Part shown: positions 10,722 through 22,651 of the stretch, piece after piece
Position numbering within the stretch: position 1 is the stretch's first letter
Layout: every line of letters begins with the position of its first letter
DNA from: Guadua angustifolia
Lineage: Eukaryota; Streptophyta; Magnoliopsida; Poales; Poaceae
Assembly: GCA_036346375.1 (NCBI GenBank)
Contig: CM070510.1
Location: 66,374,376 to 66,438,375 of the forward strand
Direction: 5' to 3'
Length of the DNA: 64,000 bases
Program-made: the position numbers and the translations under genes
The notes under the pieces: model-generated
The model's database searches: none
What the model was told of the DNA's origin: nothing
Seen by the model: the letters and a program-made list of their open reading frames with translations, nothing else

Positions 10722-11116
10722 GTTCTGAACGAGGCGCTTAGAAATGTTTCAGAAGCAATTATATCCATTTGTTTTTTAAAAGTGGGTGCTTGCTTGGAAC
10801 TAGTCCATTTAATCATGGCAGTACGTAGATGAATGGTGGTATCAAGTCTCCTGTAATTTTGTAACAGTATGAAATTTGAGTCAAACAGAATCTCAGCGTA
10901 AAGCAATCTTCAATCCTTGTATAATTATAACTTGTAACCACGGACAATTTCGAACTTGTTACATCTTTCCAGTCGATAATGAAAGACACAATAAAAATCA
11001 CACATGTACACAAATCTCACACCAATCAATTCGCACTCTTGTATCCATGGAATGAATTCAGCCGAAAGTATGTTGGCTTCTGAATATCACCGTAGCTCTC
11101 TCCATCTGAAGCTGAT
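10722..11116 (-). other. 3' flank / probable 3' UTR of the sucrose synthase gene
   Basis: AT-rich sequence directly downstream (on the minus strand) of the sucrose synthase stop codon at 11117-11119. No coding frame is recognised. The polyadenylation point cannot be placed from the sequence. Confidence 0.4.
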
Positions 11117-14100
11117 CTAATCTGAGATCGGAGGCTTGGGCCCGAGTAAGCTGGTCATGATCCTGAGCACAAAAGAAGCATTCAAGGATTAGGCAGTCAG
11201 GCTCGATCTAATCTGCACTATTAACCGTTTTGTGTTGCAGCTAAGTTCATTGCAGAATAGAAGAATACTCACCTTTGAATCCGATTCTGAGGCTTTCTGC
11301 AGCATCCAAATTCCAAACAACAAACGGGTCAGTCAGTTGCTTCCCCGATCTCTCTTCAGTAAATTTCGTAAGAGTGGGCACACTTGCCTTTCTTTTGGCC
11401 TCACTACGATCTCATCATGCGCCACGCCTGCCGCGGTTTTCGGAGCCTGCTCCCCTACTCTCGGTACGTTCTTTGCCTGCAAAATCGACATGATCATTCG
11501 TCAGACCTCCTGTTGTTACCATCTTGATCGCATTGAGCATTGGACATTGCATCATATATTCGGATCTTAAACTCACCAGTTTCCTAAACTGAAGATTGTA
11601 GAACATCTGCAGGTAGCGTTGTTTGGCCTGTCTCTCTTCCTTGTTCAGAGTCCTCCAGAAGCCATACATTGACCCCATGTTCAGTACTCTAGTTGCATAA
11701 ATCTTCCATGTGTAGCTGCCATTATGTATAACACATGGTTAGTTTTTTATTGGATGGTTATAGAAAGATATGTGCCTACCATTCATGAGGCAGGATAAAA
11801 GTCAGTGCCTACCATTCATAGATGCGTTGAAGCCCAGCACTGGACACCTTGTTCCAGTAGCTTGGGTCTTCCTTGCACTTCTGAAAGAAGTCTGCAATCT
11901 TGTTGCCTGCCTCCCTGCCGTTCAGCGGGTTTATGTGGAAACCTGAGACCCCATCGACAATTATCTCTGCTGGCCCTCCCTGATTTGTTGCAAAGGTTGG
12001 CAATCCGCAGTTCATCGCCTCGATGACTGTTAGCCCGAATGCTTCATAGAGTGCAGGCTGAAAGCATAGAAAGTCATTGTAAGGCTAGAGTTTAGTTTTA
12101 TGCAATGCATGGTTGGTTACTCCAAAGCTTTAGAATTCAGAGGATGGGGGCATATATTGTTCATGACCAAACTTATTGTATACCTGAACAAATGCACCTT
12201 TTGTATCTGCAATGCAACGGTACAGCTCGCCATTGCGGACACGGTCAGTCTGTGCCTTGATCCAGCGGATCTGTCCTTTCAGCTGGTACTTGTCGATCAG
12301 ATTGTGCATCTTGTTGATTTCTTCTATCTCTTCTCGGTCCTTGGACTGTGAAGCATCCAGGAGGCCCGCAACGACGACGAGGTTCACAAGGTCCCTGACC
12401 TTCTTGTTCTGGCCATACCATTCGACTAGTCCAGTGATGTTCTTCACCTTGTCCAGTCTTGCCATTGAGAAAATGATTGGCTTGTTTCTGTCTGCCAGGT
12501 ACCCTCTGGATTCATGGCATCACAACAGTGAGCAACTTAGTCTAATCAAAGAAAAGTTTATGTGTTTCCAAGGGACTTACATGTGTTCATCAGTGTCCTC
12601 CTTGCTGTAAAGTAACTCCTCAATCTGCGGGTGTAAACCTGTCAGCCGCTTCTGCTTCTGTGTGAAGGGGAAGTAGATGGACTGATCAGCACCGGGTGCA
12701 GCAATGTTGAACTTTGGGTCGAAGACATTGATGCCCGTGGCGAAGCGACAAAGCCCCGGCATTGTGAATGCATAGTGGTGTTCATATTGGCCTGGCTTCT
12801 CTTTGCTGCATCATATGTTCATGTTTGAAAATTCCAGGAATAAGTAACTTAAGCGTTCTTACTAGTTAGAGCACTCAATTTACAGTAAGATTCGGTCTAC
12901 CGACCTTCCAGCAATTTCTTGGTACGTGCTAGTGATGATAAAGTCACTAGTGTTCATGGCAATCATATCGGCAGTGAATTGGCAGGAGAAGTGGTACTTC
13001 TGGTCCAGCTCTCTCCACTGGACATCTGAGTCCTCATACTTTGTCTTCTCCAGAGCGTGTGCAATTGTTCCCTGTCAGAAAGATCATTTCGGTTGTCATA
13101 CCAAATTTTGTTTGGTGACAAAAGAGATATTGCAGGATCCTATTTGATGCCCATTTTTCACCTGAGTGACTCCTAGTTTGCTAGACAAGAGGGATGCGAC
13201 CAAGTTGCCATCGGTGTAGTTGCCGATGATCAAGTCGGGTTTGCCCTCCAAAATGTCAATAATTTTGGCAGAAGCATCCTGAAATTACATTGGGTAAAAA
13301 TTCTCAAGATCACACCCCACCTAGGGTACTGATAGACTGATAGTCTGTAATTTAAAGCTGACAAACCTGGGCATATCTCTCTAGGTAAGGGTAGATGTCA
13401 AACCGGGACACCCACTGGCGCAAATCCTTCCCATCTTCGGTCTTGAATGGCACGCGAAGTATGTTTGAATGTTTTGTATTTTCAACTGGTTCGAGCTCCA
13501 TATTACATTTTGTGCCTTTGGCATCTGGTATCAATCTTGTTAACTGCAGGACGAAAGCAGCCACTTGTTTAGCTAGTTCTGTAATGAGAAGATACGAATG
13601 ACTAGGATCATGTCATGGTGTAATGAACTTTACCACAAGAATCTTCGGTGTTACTTGCAAACCCTGCTGCTTTATCCTTTGCAGCAGCTCCTCTTCCATG
13701 GCCCTGACTTGGTCCAGGATGTAGACAACCTGTTACAGAGAAACCATGTTTCAAAGCATGGTAATTGGTGAGTTGTGGCTATTTCCTACCATTTGATGAT
13801 ATCCATACCTGACCACCAGTATCAGGCAAGCCAAGAACCTTCTCTTGGCCAAAGTAACCATGAATGGAGAAGACGACAATGTTAAATATGGAAGGAACCC
13901 TGCTGAAGAACTTCTCCATGTTGATAGGATCTGGTGCCTGGAGCACTTCGGATAGGCAATTCAGTGTCTCCTTGCACCTTTCAGCAGTGTCACCCCATCC
14001 TTTCTCTAATCCCCACTCCTGGAATCTGCAGGACCATTGTATAAAGAAACCTTAGTCATTGTTGCGTATTTTTGTACCACGAATTTTATCTGCCGATGAC

Positions 14101-15267
14101 AATAGATCACCTTGGTTCAAACTTCAAGTATGGTGTGTATTTTGGCAGCCCGCTAACAAAGACTTCTGCAAGTAGCAGTGCTGTCTGAAGCTTGTTCACC
14201 GTGTCGATGGTGTCATTAATCATCAGCTTCTGCATGTTCACAAGGATATAAGTTCAGTCAGTGGGGTTACTTTTGATCTTCTGGTGATCTCTGAGCCACG
14301 AATGGCCGATCCCCTTACCTCACCACTGCGATTCAGGGCCAGTAAATAGTCTAGGAGTGGCTTCATGCTTTCAGGCTTGTCGCTCAGCTTTGAAGACAGG
14401 AATTTGGATACAAACTGCAGCCCATTCCCTATGGATGAGGGCAGCGTCAGACGAGGTGTTGAGAGGTCAAGAGCTCCGAAATCAACTTCTAATGAGTTGT
14501 CATCCTTGGCCCTGAAATTCACACAAACAGACCATTGTTTTTCAGGTTCATACCTTTACTCACTCGGCATCAAATTACTTTCTAATCCATGTAGAAATTA
14601 AAGTCCCATTAGATTGGTGGATGCATACCATTTCTCATCATATAAGGTCTCTTTGAACTTGAGGTACTCCGACGATGTAATTCCTTCGACCGACAAATCT
14701 TCAGAATGAACTTTGACGTACTCCCAGATACCAGGATTCGCTCTGACAGCAAATGCGACAAATGGTGGTAGCACTACTGCTTCCTGTAAACATAAGTTAA
14801 GGTAAGAAGCTCCATCAACCAAACTTAATTTTTGCTGCAAAGAAAGTCACCTGCGTCGAACAAATAATGTAACCGAGAAAGCCTTCAAGAAGCTTTTCCT
14901 TCTCGACTTTGTCATCCAGTGATTTTTCCAGCTCTTCCATTAGCTGCTGGTTCTTCAAGAGCCTCATACCCTTTGATACATACCTGAAACATTTTCATTT
15001 CAAATTTTAGGATCGCAAAGCTTCCGTAGCAACAATACCTCTTATGCAGGCATGACATAAAGAAGAACCTAATCACAGCACACACACACACACACGCACA
15101 CTCGTTGCAAATTTAAAATCATTTTTCTAATCCATCAATGATGGTTCCTAAGTTCAGTTACAATACCTTTGGAAGCATCTCTTCATCTGGTACCGGCTTT
15201 GTCGTAGAGCATCGGGCATGGTATCCGCGATGCTGTCCGTTCTCTTGAAGCTAAACTTGGAGGCCAT
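11117..15267 (-). CDS. SUS: Sucrose synthase (UDP-glucose:fructose glucosyltransferase), 17 coding exons
   Basis: Sucrose synthase reversibly splits sucrose with UDP into UDP-glucose and fructose, in the cytosol or at membranes, feeding starch, cellulose and respiration. Coding exons on the minus strand: 15167-15267, 14851-14983, 14629-14783, 14319-14511, 14111-14229, 13809-14025, 13634-13729, 13367-13543, 13162-13278, 12905-13071, 12581-12805, 12184-12505, 11813-12057, 11577-11715, 11388-11476, 11273-11296, 11117-11162. They sum to 2,565 nt (854 aa). The N-terminus has R-T-D-S, a candidate kinase site at Ser12. L-P-D-T-G-G-Q starts the catalytic region; the GT-B domain has F-S-M-A-R-L-D-K-V-K-N and the E-x7-E motif in E-A-F-G-L-T-V-I-E. 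It ends I-M-T-S-L-L-G-P-K. All introns are GT-AG except 11297-11387, which is GC-AG. Length and N-terminus recall the longer rice SUS5-7 type; the exact paralogue is inferred. No disabling change was seen. Confidence 0.96.
15075..15102. repeat. (CA)n microsatellite in sucrose synthase intron 1
   Basis: An alternating CA tract of about 26 bp with one interruption, inside the first coding intron of the sucrose synthase gene. Confidence 0.9.
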
Positions 15268-15450
15268 GGTGAGAGACTACCAGACTTGAAAGTGGTTGGT
15301 GAATTTTCAAGAGCTATATATACTGGGAAAGGAAACCAAGGAAGAATGCTGTGACGTTGTGCGATTGGTTGGGTGTTGATGAGCAGCAATATATAGAAGA
15401 GGGCATAAAACTTCCCTCCCTCCCTGCACAAAGATAGCTTTTTGCGGTCG
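15268..15450 (-). promoter_or_regulatory. Putative core promoter and leader of the sucrose synthase gene
   Basis: Two TATA-like boxes precede the start codon on the minus strand: TATATATA around 15311-15322 (about 45 bp upstream of the ATG) and CTATATATT around 15390-15400 (about 125 bp upstream). The second would leave a leader of about 90-100 nt and is the more plausible one. This is inferred from composition and position only. Confidence 0.4.
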
Positions 15451-16086
15451 CGGACATAGCTGGAAATGGAAGACAGGGGATGCTAAGCCTAGGGGAGAAA
15501 GCACATTGCCCCAGAGAAGCTATGCCGAAGAGATATAGAAGGCAAGAAAGGCATGAACACCATCATAGAACTGTAAGATTCCTTGGATAGATGTACGCCA
15601 TTTCTTCTCCCTTTGCCCGTGGCGCACCCCAAAAAAAAGAATAGAAAAAGGGCATCAGTTACCGTACCGAAGGTCTGCCGTGGAAAGGTCAATTCCAAAC
15701 TAGCAATCGGGACCGGCGGGCACGGCAGCGGCCGAGCGAGGGAGCCGGTCGAGGAATGACCGGCCGACGGCAGCAGGAGAGCTGGCATGCCCCGCGCGTA
15801 TCAGCTGTTGGGCTGCTCGTGGCTGACTCAATTGCTTACAGCTTTGTTCGATTTTGTATTCAATTGAATGCACAATTCTCAAGTATAACAATTAGGAAAT
15901 AAGATCAATATTCGATAGAGCTAATTTAGATGTGAACGTGGTGCAGGGGAAATCGTCAAGACTATATCCATACCGCCAGTGATCTATTTTTTTTGGAGCA
16001 TTCACAGGCTGATTTAACAGAGAACTTGAGTAACAGAAAATGAATTCAACAGGATCAGGTGAAGATTAAGAGCATTTCCAAGGTAC
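15451..16086. other. Sucrose synthase upstream region, no further features
   Basis: Distal 5' flank of the sucrose synthase gene. GC-rich between about 15650 and 15830, AT-rich beyond. Reading frames on both strands look accidental. No repeat boundary was recognised. Confidence 0.5.
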
Positions 16087-16154
16087 ACCTAGAGTAGCAT
16101 TGAGGCCGGATTTTAATCCTTTATCAAAAAAAAAAAAAACCTAGAGTAGCATTG
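16087..16154 (+). mobile_element. 36 bp retroposed scrap with A-tail and perfect 16 bp TSDs
   Basis: The 16 bases acctagagtagcattg occur at 16087-16102 and 16139-16154. Between them are 36 bp ending in a run of about 13 A. Target-site duplication plus poly(A) is the hallmark of LINE-driven reverse transcription. The inserted body is only about 22 bp, so this is an extremely 5'-truncated LINE/SINE-type insertion. Its parent cannot be named with certainty, although the pre-tail ...ttaatcctttatc... resembles the LINE tails nearby. Confidence 0.85.
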
Positions 16155-16514
16155 CCTGCTTTTCAGTATGCATCGCCCATTAGTAGACTAGATATTACTC
16201 AGATCATGGATTTCTGTCCGATGCAATCAATTTCAGACATAGTCATGATTTCAGATGGCCATACAGGATTATAGATACAATTGCGGTGCTACTAAATCTT
16301 AACATATACATGTCATGAATAACTTATCCTCAGTATACATGATTTCACAACAATACTGTATCTCACTAATTTTATAATGATCGGTTGGTCTAGAACTCGT
16401 ACAATCGACCATGTACCTTAATTGCCTCTACCTGGAGCAGTTGAATCATATAGATGCAGAGGTACTGGAGATGGCAACCTGACAGACACCGCTTTCATTG
16501 TCTTCTTCCTCATC
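16155..16514. other. Stretch without recognised features
   Basis: AT-rich sequence between the retroposed scrap and the LINE starting near 16515. No gene or repeat recognised. Confidence 0.5.
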
Positions 16515-18331
16515 CCTACATGTAGAGCTAAACTGGATGGGCAATTCGACGGAATAGTTCCTCACCTTGTTGAGGGGGGACTTTCGATCCTTCAGTACGC
16601 GGATGACACTATACTCTTTTTGGATCATGACCCGGATAAAACTCGTAACATGAAACTTCTCCTATATGCGTTCGAGCAGGCATCGGGCCTTAAAATTAAC
16701 TTTCATAAAAGTGAGGTCTTTTGCTTCGGGTCAGCCCAGGAGTACTCAGGGTTCTATACTAACCTTTTTGGTTGCAATGCCGGAAACTTTCCAATTAATT
16801 ATCTCGGCATTCCAATTCATTATAAGAAGCTTAGAAATTGTGATTGGAAAAAGGTTAAAGAGCGTGTTGAAAAAAGACTCAGTAGTTGGAAAGGGAAGAA
16901 CCTCTCTATCGGAGGGCGCCTAGTTTTGATTAACTCGGTGCTTAGTAGCCTTCCGATGTACATGATGTCCTTCTTCTCCTTACCTAAAGGAGTCCTTAAA
17001 AAACTGGATTATTTCCGTTCCAAATTTTATTGGCAAGGTGACGAACATAGGAAGAAATACAGACTCACTAAATGGAGCATACTGTGTCAACCAAAAGATC
17101 AGGGAGGACTCGGGATCCACGATCTAAATATAAAGAACATTGCCCTCCTCAGCAAATGGTTGCATAAGTTACTTACCTCGGATGGGCTATGGCAACAAAT
17201 TCTCCGTAATAAGTACTTGGGCTCAAAGCCTTTGGCCCAGGTCGAATGGAAAAATGGAGATTCTCACTTTTGGTCCTGCCTAATGAAGGTGAAACGTGAC
17301 TTTTTCCGTTTCGGAACCTTCATTGTGAAGGATGGAACAGATTCGCTTTTGGGAAGACAATTGGATGGGTGGATCACCATTAAAAGATCAATATCCTTCC
17401 CTCTATAATGTTGCCAGACCAAAATTTATAACGATTGCTGAAGCTTTAAGCTCTTCACCTCCAAGCTTCGCTTGGCGCAGAATCCTCATTGGCCCAAATG
17501 TGGTTGCTTGGGCTGACTTGTTAAATCGCATTGAGCAAGTTGTTCTATCACATGACCAGGACATCTTTTACTGGAACTTAACCTCTAATGGCCAGTTCTC
17601 AGTTAGATCCCATTATGCTGCCTTAATAAGTAGAAATATTCCCTATGAGAACAAAAAATTATGGAAATTAAAAGCTCCGTTAAAAATTAAAGTTTTCTTG
17701 TGGTACTTACGCCGGGGGGTGGTGCTAACAAAGGATAACTTAGCTAAACAAAGTTGGAGGGGTAGCTTGACATGTGTTTTCTGCCACAAAAATGAGTCAA
17801 TCAATCATTTGTTCTTTGAATGTCGTTTTGCTCGATCTGTTTGGCACATCCTTCAGTTAGCAACCGGGTTAAAACAACCTGCCTGTATGGAACATATGTT
17901 TGGGAATTGGCTCCAGAATTACAATAAAGATTCAAAATCCCATACGCTTGGAGCGCTTGACCTTGTCTTTGGTCACTTTGGCTTTGCAGAAACGATGTGA
18001 TTTTTAAAAGAAAGACTTTGTTCTCTCCCTTACAGGTTATTCACTCGGCGGTTTATTGGCTCTCCAGTTTGGCTACTCTTCAGCGGGAGGACTTGCAGGC
18101 GTGAGTGCTGGGGTCGCAATTTCTAGTGTGTGTGGCCAAGGCATTTTTCTCCCAGGCGTATGGTTGGCGGTCTAGTCTTCGGATTGCGGACCATTAGATT
18201 GTGTTTGTTTTCTTATTTTCTTTTGTTCTTTGGCTGTGTGTTCTAAACAGAAGCCGGAGGTGTGCCAAGGCTTTGTATCTTCTTGATGTACTGTTCTTGG
18301 TTTAATACATTTGCTTCCTTTATAAAAAAAA
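16515..18331 (+). mobile_element. 5'-truncated L1-type LINE (reverse transcriptase C-half to poly(A))
   Basis: The open frame from about 16515 to 17408 matches plant L1 ORF2 from just before the catalytic motif L-Q-Y-A-D-D-T-I-L-F onward, through L-K-I-N-F-H-K-S-E, Y-L-G-I-P-I-H-Y and S-I-G-G-R-L-V-L-I-N-S-V-L. A frameshift near 17340-17400 moves the rest into a second frame that carries the zf-RVT domain (F-L-W-Y-L-R-R-G-V, C-V-F-C-H-K-N-E-S-I-N-H-L-F-F-E-C) and ends near 18000. A 3' UTR leads to an A-tail at 18323-18330. Endonuclease and the N-terminal RT are missing. Only one major frameshift is present, so this copy is younger than the LINE at 8870. Confidence 0.9.
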
Positions 18332-18344
18332 GGTTCTTTGACAT

Positions 18345-18706
18345 CCGTGGGCGTGAACCAAGTTAAGCAGAAATGATATAGTTTTTGAAAGGAAATCCAA
18401 TTCCTCCCTTTCTGAGTTATTTATCTTTGTTTCTCATTGGTGCAGACATGGGTTGTCTTTGCAGGTCGGATTTGCGAACTATTATAGTGGAGATTTCGCA
18501 ACGATTGATGCAGGTGGCCAAGGATTTCTTTTCCCAGGTGCATGGGTGGCAGTCTAGTATTCGGATTGATAGTCGATAGAGTGTGCGTGTTTTCCTTTTT
18601 TCAGGGCTGTGTGCTTCTTGTTAAGCAGAGTCCAGGAGAAGTTTCAAGGACTTGTTATCTTCTCGATGTAATGTTCTTGAAATTAATAAAATCTTCCTTA
18701 TAAAAA
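18345..18706 (+). mobile_element. Second LINE 3' end of the same family, in tandem
   Basis: This segment parallels the 3' end of the preceding LINE: a coding remnant R-N-D-I-V-F-E-R-K, then UTR phrases such as ggccaaggatttcttttccc and ttctcgatgtaatgttctt, ending in an A-tail (18698-18706). It is a separate, slightly diverged, heavily truncated copy directly downstream of the first. Confidence 0.75.
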
Positions 18707-18716
18707 AATGAACAAA

Positions 18717-19444
18717 ATATGGACCAATTTGAAGTATAGAACACAAAATAAAAAAAAAACAGTGTAGATTGCTATGGCAATTCGTCATACAGGCTGAGCG
18801 CAGCATAATGGTTTTACTAAGAAGAAAATCGGCATCACATCTACTACCAATTTGAGCAGCTTCTCCATGGTTTACCTAGTCATGCAGGAGGCATGGCGAC
18901 GCACGGAAAGGTAAGCGCAGCGGTGAACTGTTGAACAAAAAAAAAATCCATGGAAGAACAAATTATTTTGTCATAGCTTGGCATTATGTATGCTTGAAGA
19001 AGCTCTAGTTCTTTCTTTAGTATCTAGAATATATAACAATTCAAAGAATGATAAACGTACCATAAAGTTTGACCATGAACAATGTTAGCTAGTAAGATGA
19101 AAGCTCATAATTTCATACCATCTGGATGATCGGCTTGGCTGTTAGAGCTAGCATATTCTGATCATGGCAAAAGAAACATGAAAAAAAAAAACTAGACCTC
19201 CATAGTGTCTATTTCCTAACAGAGTTCGAAATTTTCAACCTGTTCAGCTGTACCTAATAGTATTTAAGAGTTGTACCATTGAACAGAATTTAATTTTCAA
19301 CAAATTAACAGTGACAAGCTGTAAAAAATAACTTACAACAGCGCGCTGTTCAATGACAAGTTGCGAAGCAACCACATGGTAGAGCAAAAGGCTCTCATCT
19401 TCTATAGCAAGTGCAATAAAGCTCTCATCTTGTATAGCAGGTGC
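18717..19444. other. Stretch without recognised features
   Basis: AT-rich DNA with several short A runs between LINE fragments. I see no gene and no clear element boundary. Confidence 0.5.
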
Positions 19445-22400
19445 AATATCAACAATGAACAGTGATCAAGAATCTTGGCTCCATAATTTTTTTTAGATAA
19501 TGGAAGATTCTGTCTCCCAGCCTCTACATTGTTAAATGCACACAGCCAACTATTTATTACAAAGTTTCAGAAAAAATAATGACAAAAAAGAGCCCTAACA
19601 TAAAAGTTTGAACAAGCTATCAGAAACAAAACATAAAGTTTTAACCCACACACAATCTTTTACTAAATTGCCATCCATGTCTAATGAAGAGATCCCGAAG
19701 CACCATCTCCAATGAGTTGCATGCCGGTAACACCACTTCTTGAGCTTTCTGATGCTGCAACACAGACCACGATCACAACCAGTTGGTGCCAAAGTAAATA
19801 ACTTGCAATGGAATGAAATTTCTTTTGTTCTTAAAAATCACACCATTGTGACATAACCAAATAGACCAACACAAAATAGCAGCCCCAACCAAAATGTGAG
19901 ACCTCAAATCTTTTTCCATCTTGAATAACCAATTCCCAAACATATTGGTTGTGCTACTATGAGGTGAGAGATTAAAAGCCACTTGTATAACGCGCCATGC
20001 AAAATGAGTGAAATGGCAGCCAAAAAAGAGATGTTGTATAGTTTCCTCATTGTTACAAAAACAATATTTTTTGTTCCCATTCCAATTTCTTTTAAAGAGG
20101 TTATCTTTTGTCAATATTACACCATGACGTAAGTACCATAGAATTTTTTTTAATGGCACTTTAAGCTTCCATAATTGTCTGTTTGTGATAGGGACATTTT
20201 GATGCATTAAGAGAGTATACAATGACTGAACAGAAAACTATCCATTCTGATGAAGATGCCATCGAAAAATATCTCGTTCTAGTGATAAGTGTAAAGTAGC
20301 AACCTTTGCAACAAGCTATTGCCAGGCTACTAAATTTTGTCCTATAATGGCCCTACAAAAGGACACAATGAATGGGACAGTGTACAATACTTCAGTTACC
20401 GTGGCATATTTTTCCAACAATATTTTATAGTTGAGGATATTATGCACTAAGGGGGTTGTTCCCGAGCCATACATTTTGCCAAAATCTTATTTGGCTTCCA
20501 TCACGAAGTTGAAAAGACTCAAATCGAAAGAAGTGATGTTTGACTTTCATTAGACTAGCCCAAAAATGAAAGTCCCCTGGCTTCCTTTCTGCATAAGAAA
20601 GAATTTTATTTCATAGATACTTTCTCCTAAGAAAAGTTTGCCAGACACCATCATCATTTAGCAGTTTGAAAAGCCATTTGCTAAGTAAGCAGATATTTTT
20701 GATACGAAGGTCTTGAATGCCCATACCACCTTGATTCTTGGGTCGGCGTAATATATCCCACTTAGCTAGTTTGTACTTTTTTTTATGGTTGTCACTTTGT
20801 TAGAAAAAAACTGGATCTGTAATAGTCCAATTGTTTAAGTACCCCATGTGGTATCTCAAAAAAGGATAACATAAACATGGTAAGCTAGTAAGCACAGAAT
20901 TTAGGAGGACTAATCGACCTCCAACGGATAAATGCTTTCCTTTCCAATTGCTCAAATGCTTTTCAAACCTTTCTTCTGCCCCCTTCCACTCACTGATCTT
21001 TAGTTTTCTATAATGAATTGGAATACCAAGATATCTAAATAGAAAATTGCCTAATCCACATCCAAATAGTTGTGTATATTGAGTCTCGAAATCATTGGCA
21101 GCTCCAAAACAAAGTAGTTCACTTTTGTGGAAATTGATTTTAAGACCAGAAAGTTGTTCAAATGCACAAAGCAATAGCTTCATATTTTTAGCTTGTTCAA
21201 AATCATGCTCCATAAATATAATAGTGTCATCTGCATACTGCAAGATGGATAACTCATCATCCACCAAATAAGGTACCAATCCATTTATTATCCCATCCTT
21301 TTTGGCACGTGATAAAATAACGGCCAACATATCCACGACGATGTTAAATAATATGGGGGATAGTGGATTTCCCTGACGAAGTCCTTTTTGGGTCAGGAAG
21401 TATGGGCCAATATCATCATTGACCTTGATACCAATACTTCCGCCGCTAACAAAATTCTCAACCCACGAACACCACTGTGGAGAGAAACTTTTCATCCTCA
21501 AAGTTTGTTGAAGAAAGGGCCATTTGACATTATCATAGGCCTTTTCAAAATCTACCTTAAAAATTACCCTGTCCATTTTTTTTCTTATACAACTCATGAA
21601 TCGTTTCATGAAGAATAATCACACCATCCATTATATTCCTACCTGGCATGAAAGCCATCTGCGTAGTACGAACAACGATTTCAACAACATTCTCGATCCT
21701 GTTAGTGGCAACCTTAGTAAAAAAATTTAAAACTTACATTCAGAAGGCAAATTGGTCGGTAATATTGTACTTTCTTCGCATCTTTATGTTTTGGCAAAAG
21801 TGTTATCATTCCAAAATTCAGCCTGTAAAGAGGCAAGAATCCATTGTGTAAATTATGGAACATGGCCAATAAATCATTCTTAATGACTTCCCAAAATACC
21901 TGGTAAAATTCGGCTCGGAATTCGTCCGAACCAGGTGCTTTGTTATGTTCCATTTGAAAAATTGCCACCCTCACCTCTTTCTCAGTGAACGTTTGCATGA
22001 GGAGATCATTTTCTAAAGTGTTAACTTGAGGGATATCATCCCGGTAAGATTCAATCATTGAATAATGATTATCATCCAGGGGTCCAAAAAAACCTTTATA
22101 ATATTTGGTTATGTATTTCTTGGCTCCATAATTAAGTATAAGAAAGTGCATTTTTTCTCACTTACACCTGCAAACACCATGATTTTCTGTAGAGTACTAG
22201 CATTTGAGAGAGCAATACTACAATGAATTTACTCAAGGCGTATATTGCATAAAGGGAAAGACTAATCAAACAGTTGGATGTAAAGTTCAGAAAAGATTCG
22301 AAGTTAATAGAGACGAAAAAGAGCTACAATATGTCCATCCACCTCAACTCATCTTGAAAACACTATAAACAATATCAACAATGAACAGTGATCAAGAATC

Positions 22401-22651
22401 TTGGCTCCATAATTAAGCATAGGCAAGCACATTTTTTTCTCGCTTACACCCACAAACACCATGATTATCTATAGAGTACTAACATTTGAGAAAGCAATAC
22501 TACAATGAAATTATTCAAGGCGTATATTGCATAAAGGGAAAGACTAATCAAACAATTTTATGTAAAGTTTAGAAAAGATTTGAAGTTAATAGAGATGGAA
22601 AAGAGATACAATATGTCCATCCACCTCAACTCATCCTGAAAACACTATAAT
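19445..22651 (+). repeat. Tandem duplication of about 280 bp, first copy split by a LINE
   Basis: The unit beginning ...caatatcaacaatgaacagt occurs at 19445-19488 continuing at 22134-22368 (copy 1), and again at 22369-22651 (copy 2). Both copies run in parallel through ctacaatatgtccatccacc to aacactata with scattered substitutions. Copy 1 is interrupted by the LINE at 19489-22117, so the duplication existed before the LINE landed or arose from an allele lacking it. Confidence 0.85.
19489..22117 (-). mobile_element. 5'-truncated L1-type LINE, 2,629 bp, with 16 bp TSD
   Basis: The element is flanked by tcttggctccataatt at 19473-19488 and 22118-22133. The A-tail appears as a T run at the left edge, so the LINE reads on the minus strand. 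Its 5' end lies within ORF2, ahead of the RT core (N-K-A-P-G-S-D-E-F near 21930). RT motifs F-K-V-D-F-E-K-A-Y-D, G-L-R-Q-G-N-P-L-S-P and L-Q-Y-A-D-D-T-I-I-F lie at about 21550-21200. The zf-RVT domain (W-K-L-K-V-P-L-K; C-F-C-N-N-E-E-T-I-Q-H-L-F-F) is at 20222-19900, and the 3' UTR follows. Frameshifts near 21650, 20800 and 20230 break the ORF. The endonuclease domain is missing. Confidence 0.93.

Noticed and set aside
11232..12610. Plus-strand open frames across the sucrose synthase gene
   Set aside because: They cross exons and introns of the minus-strand gene and are explained as antisense shadows of its exons.
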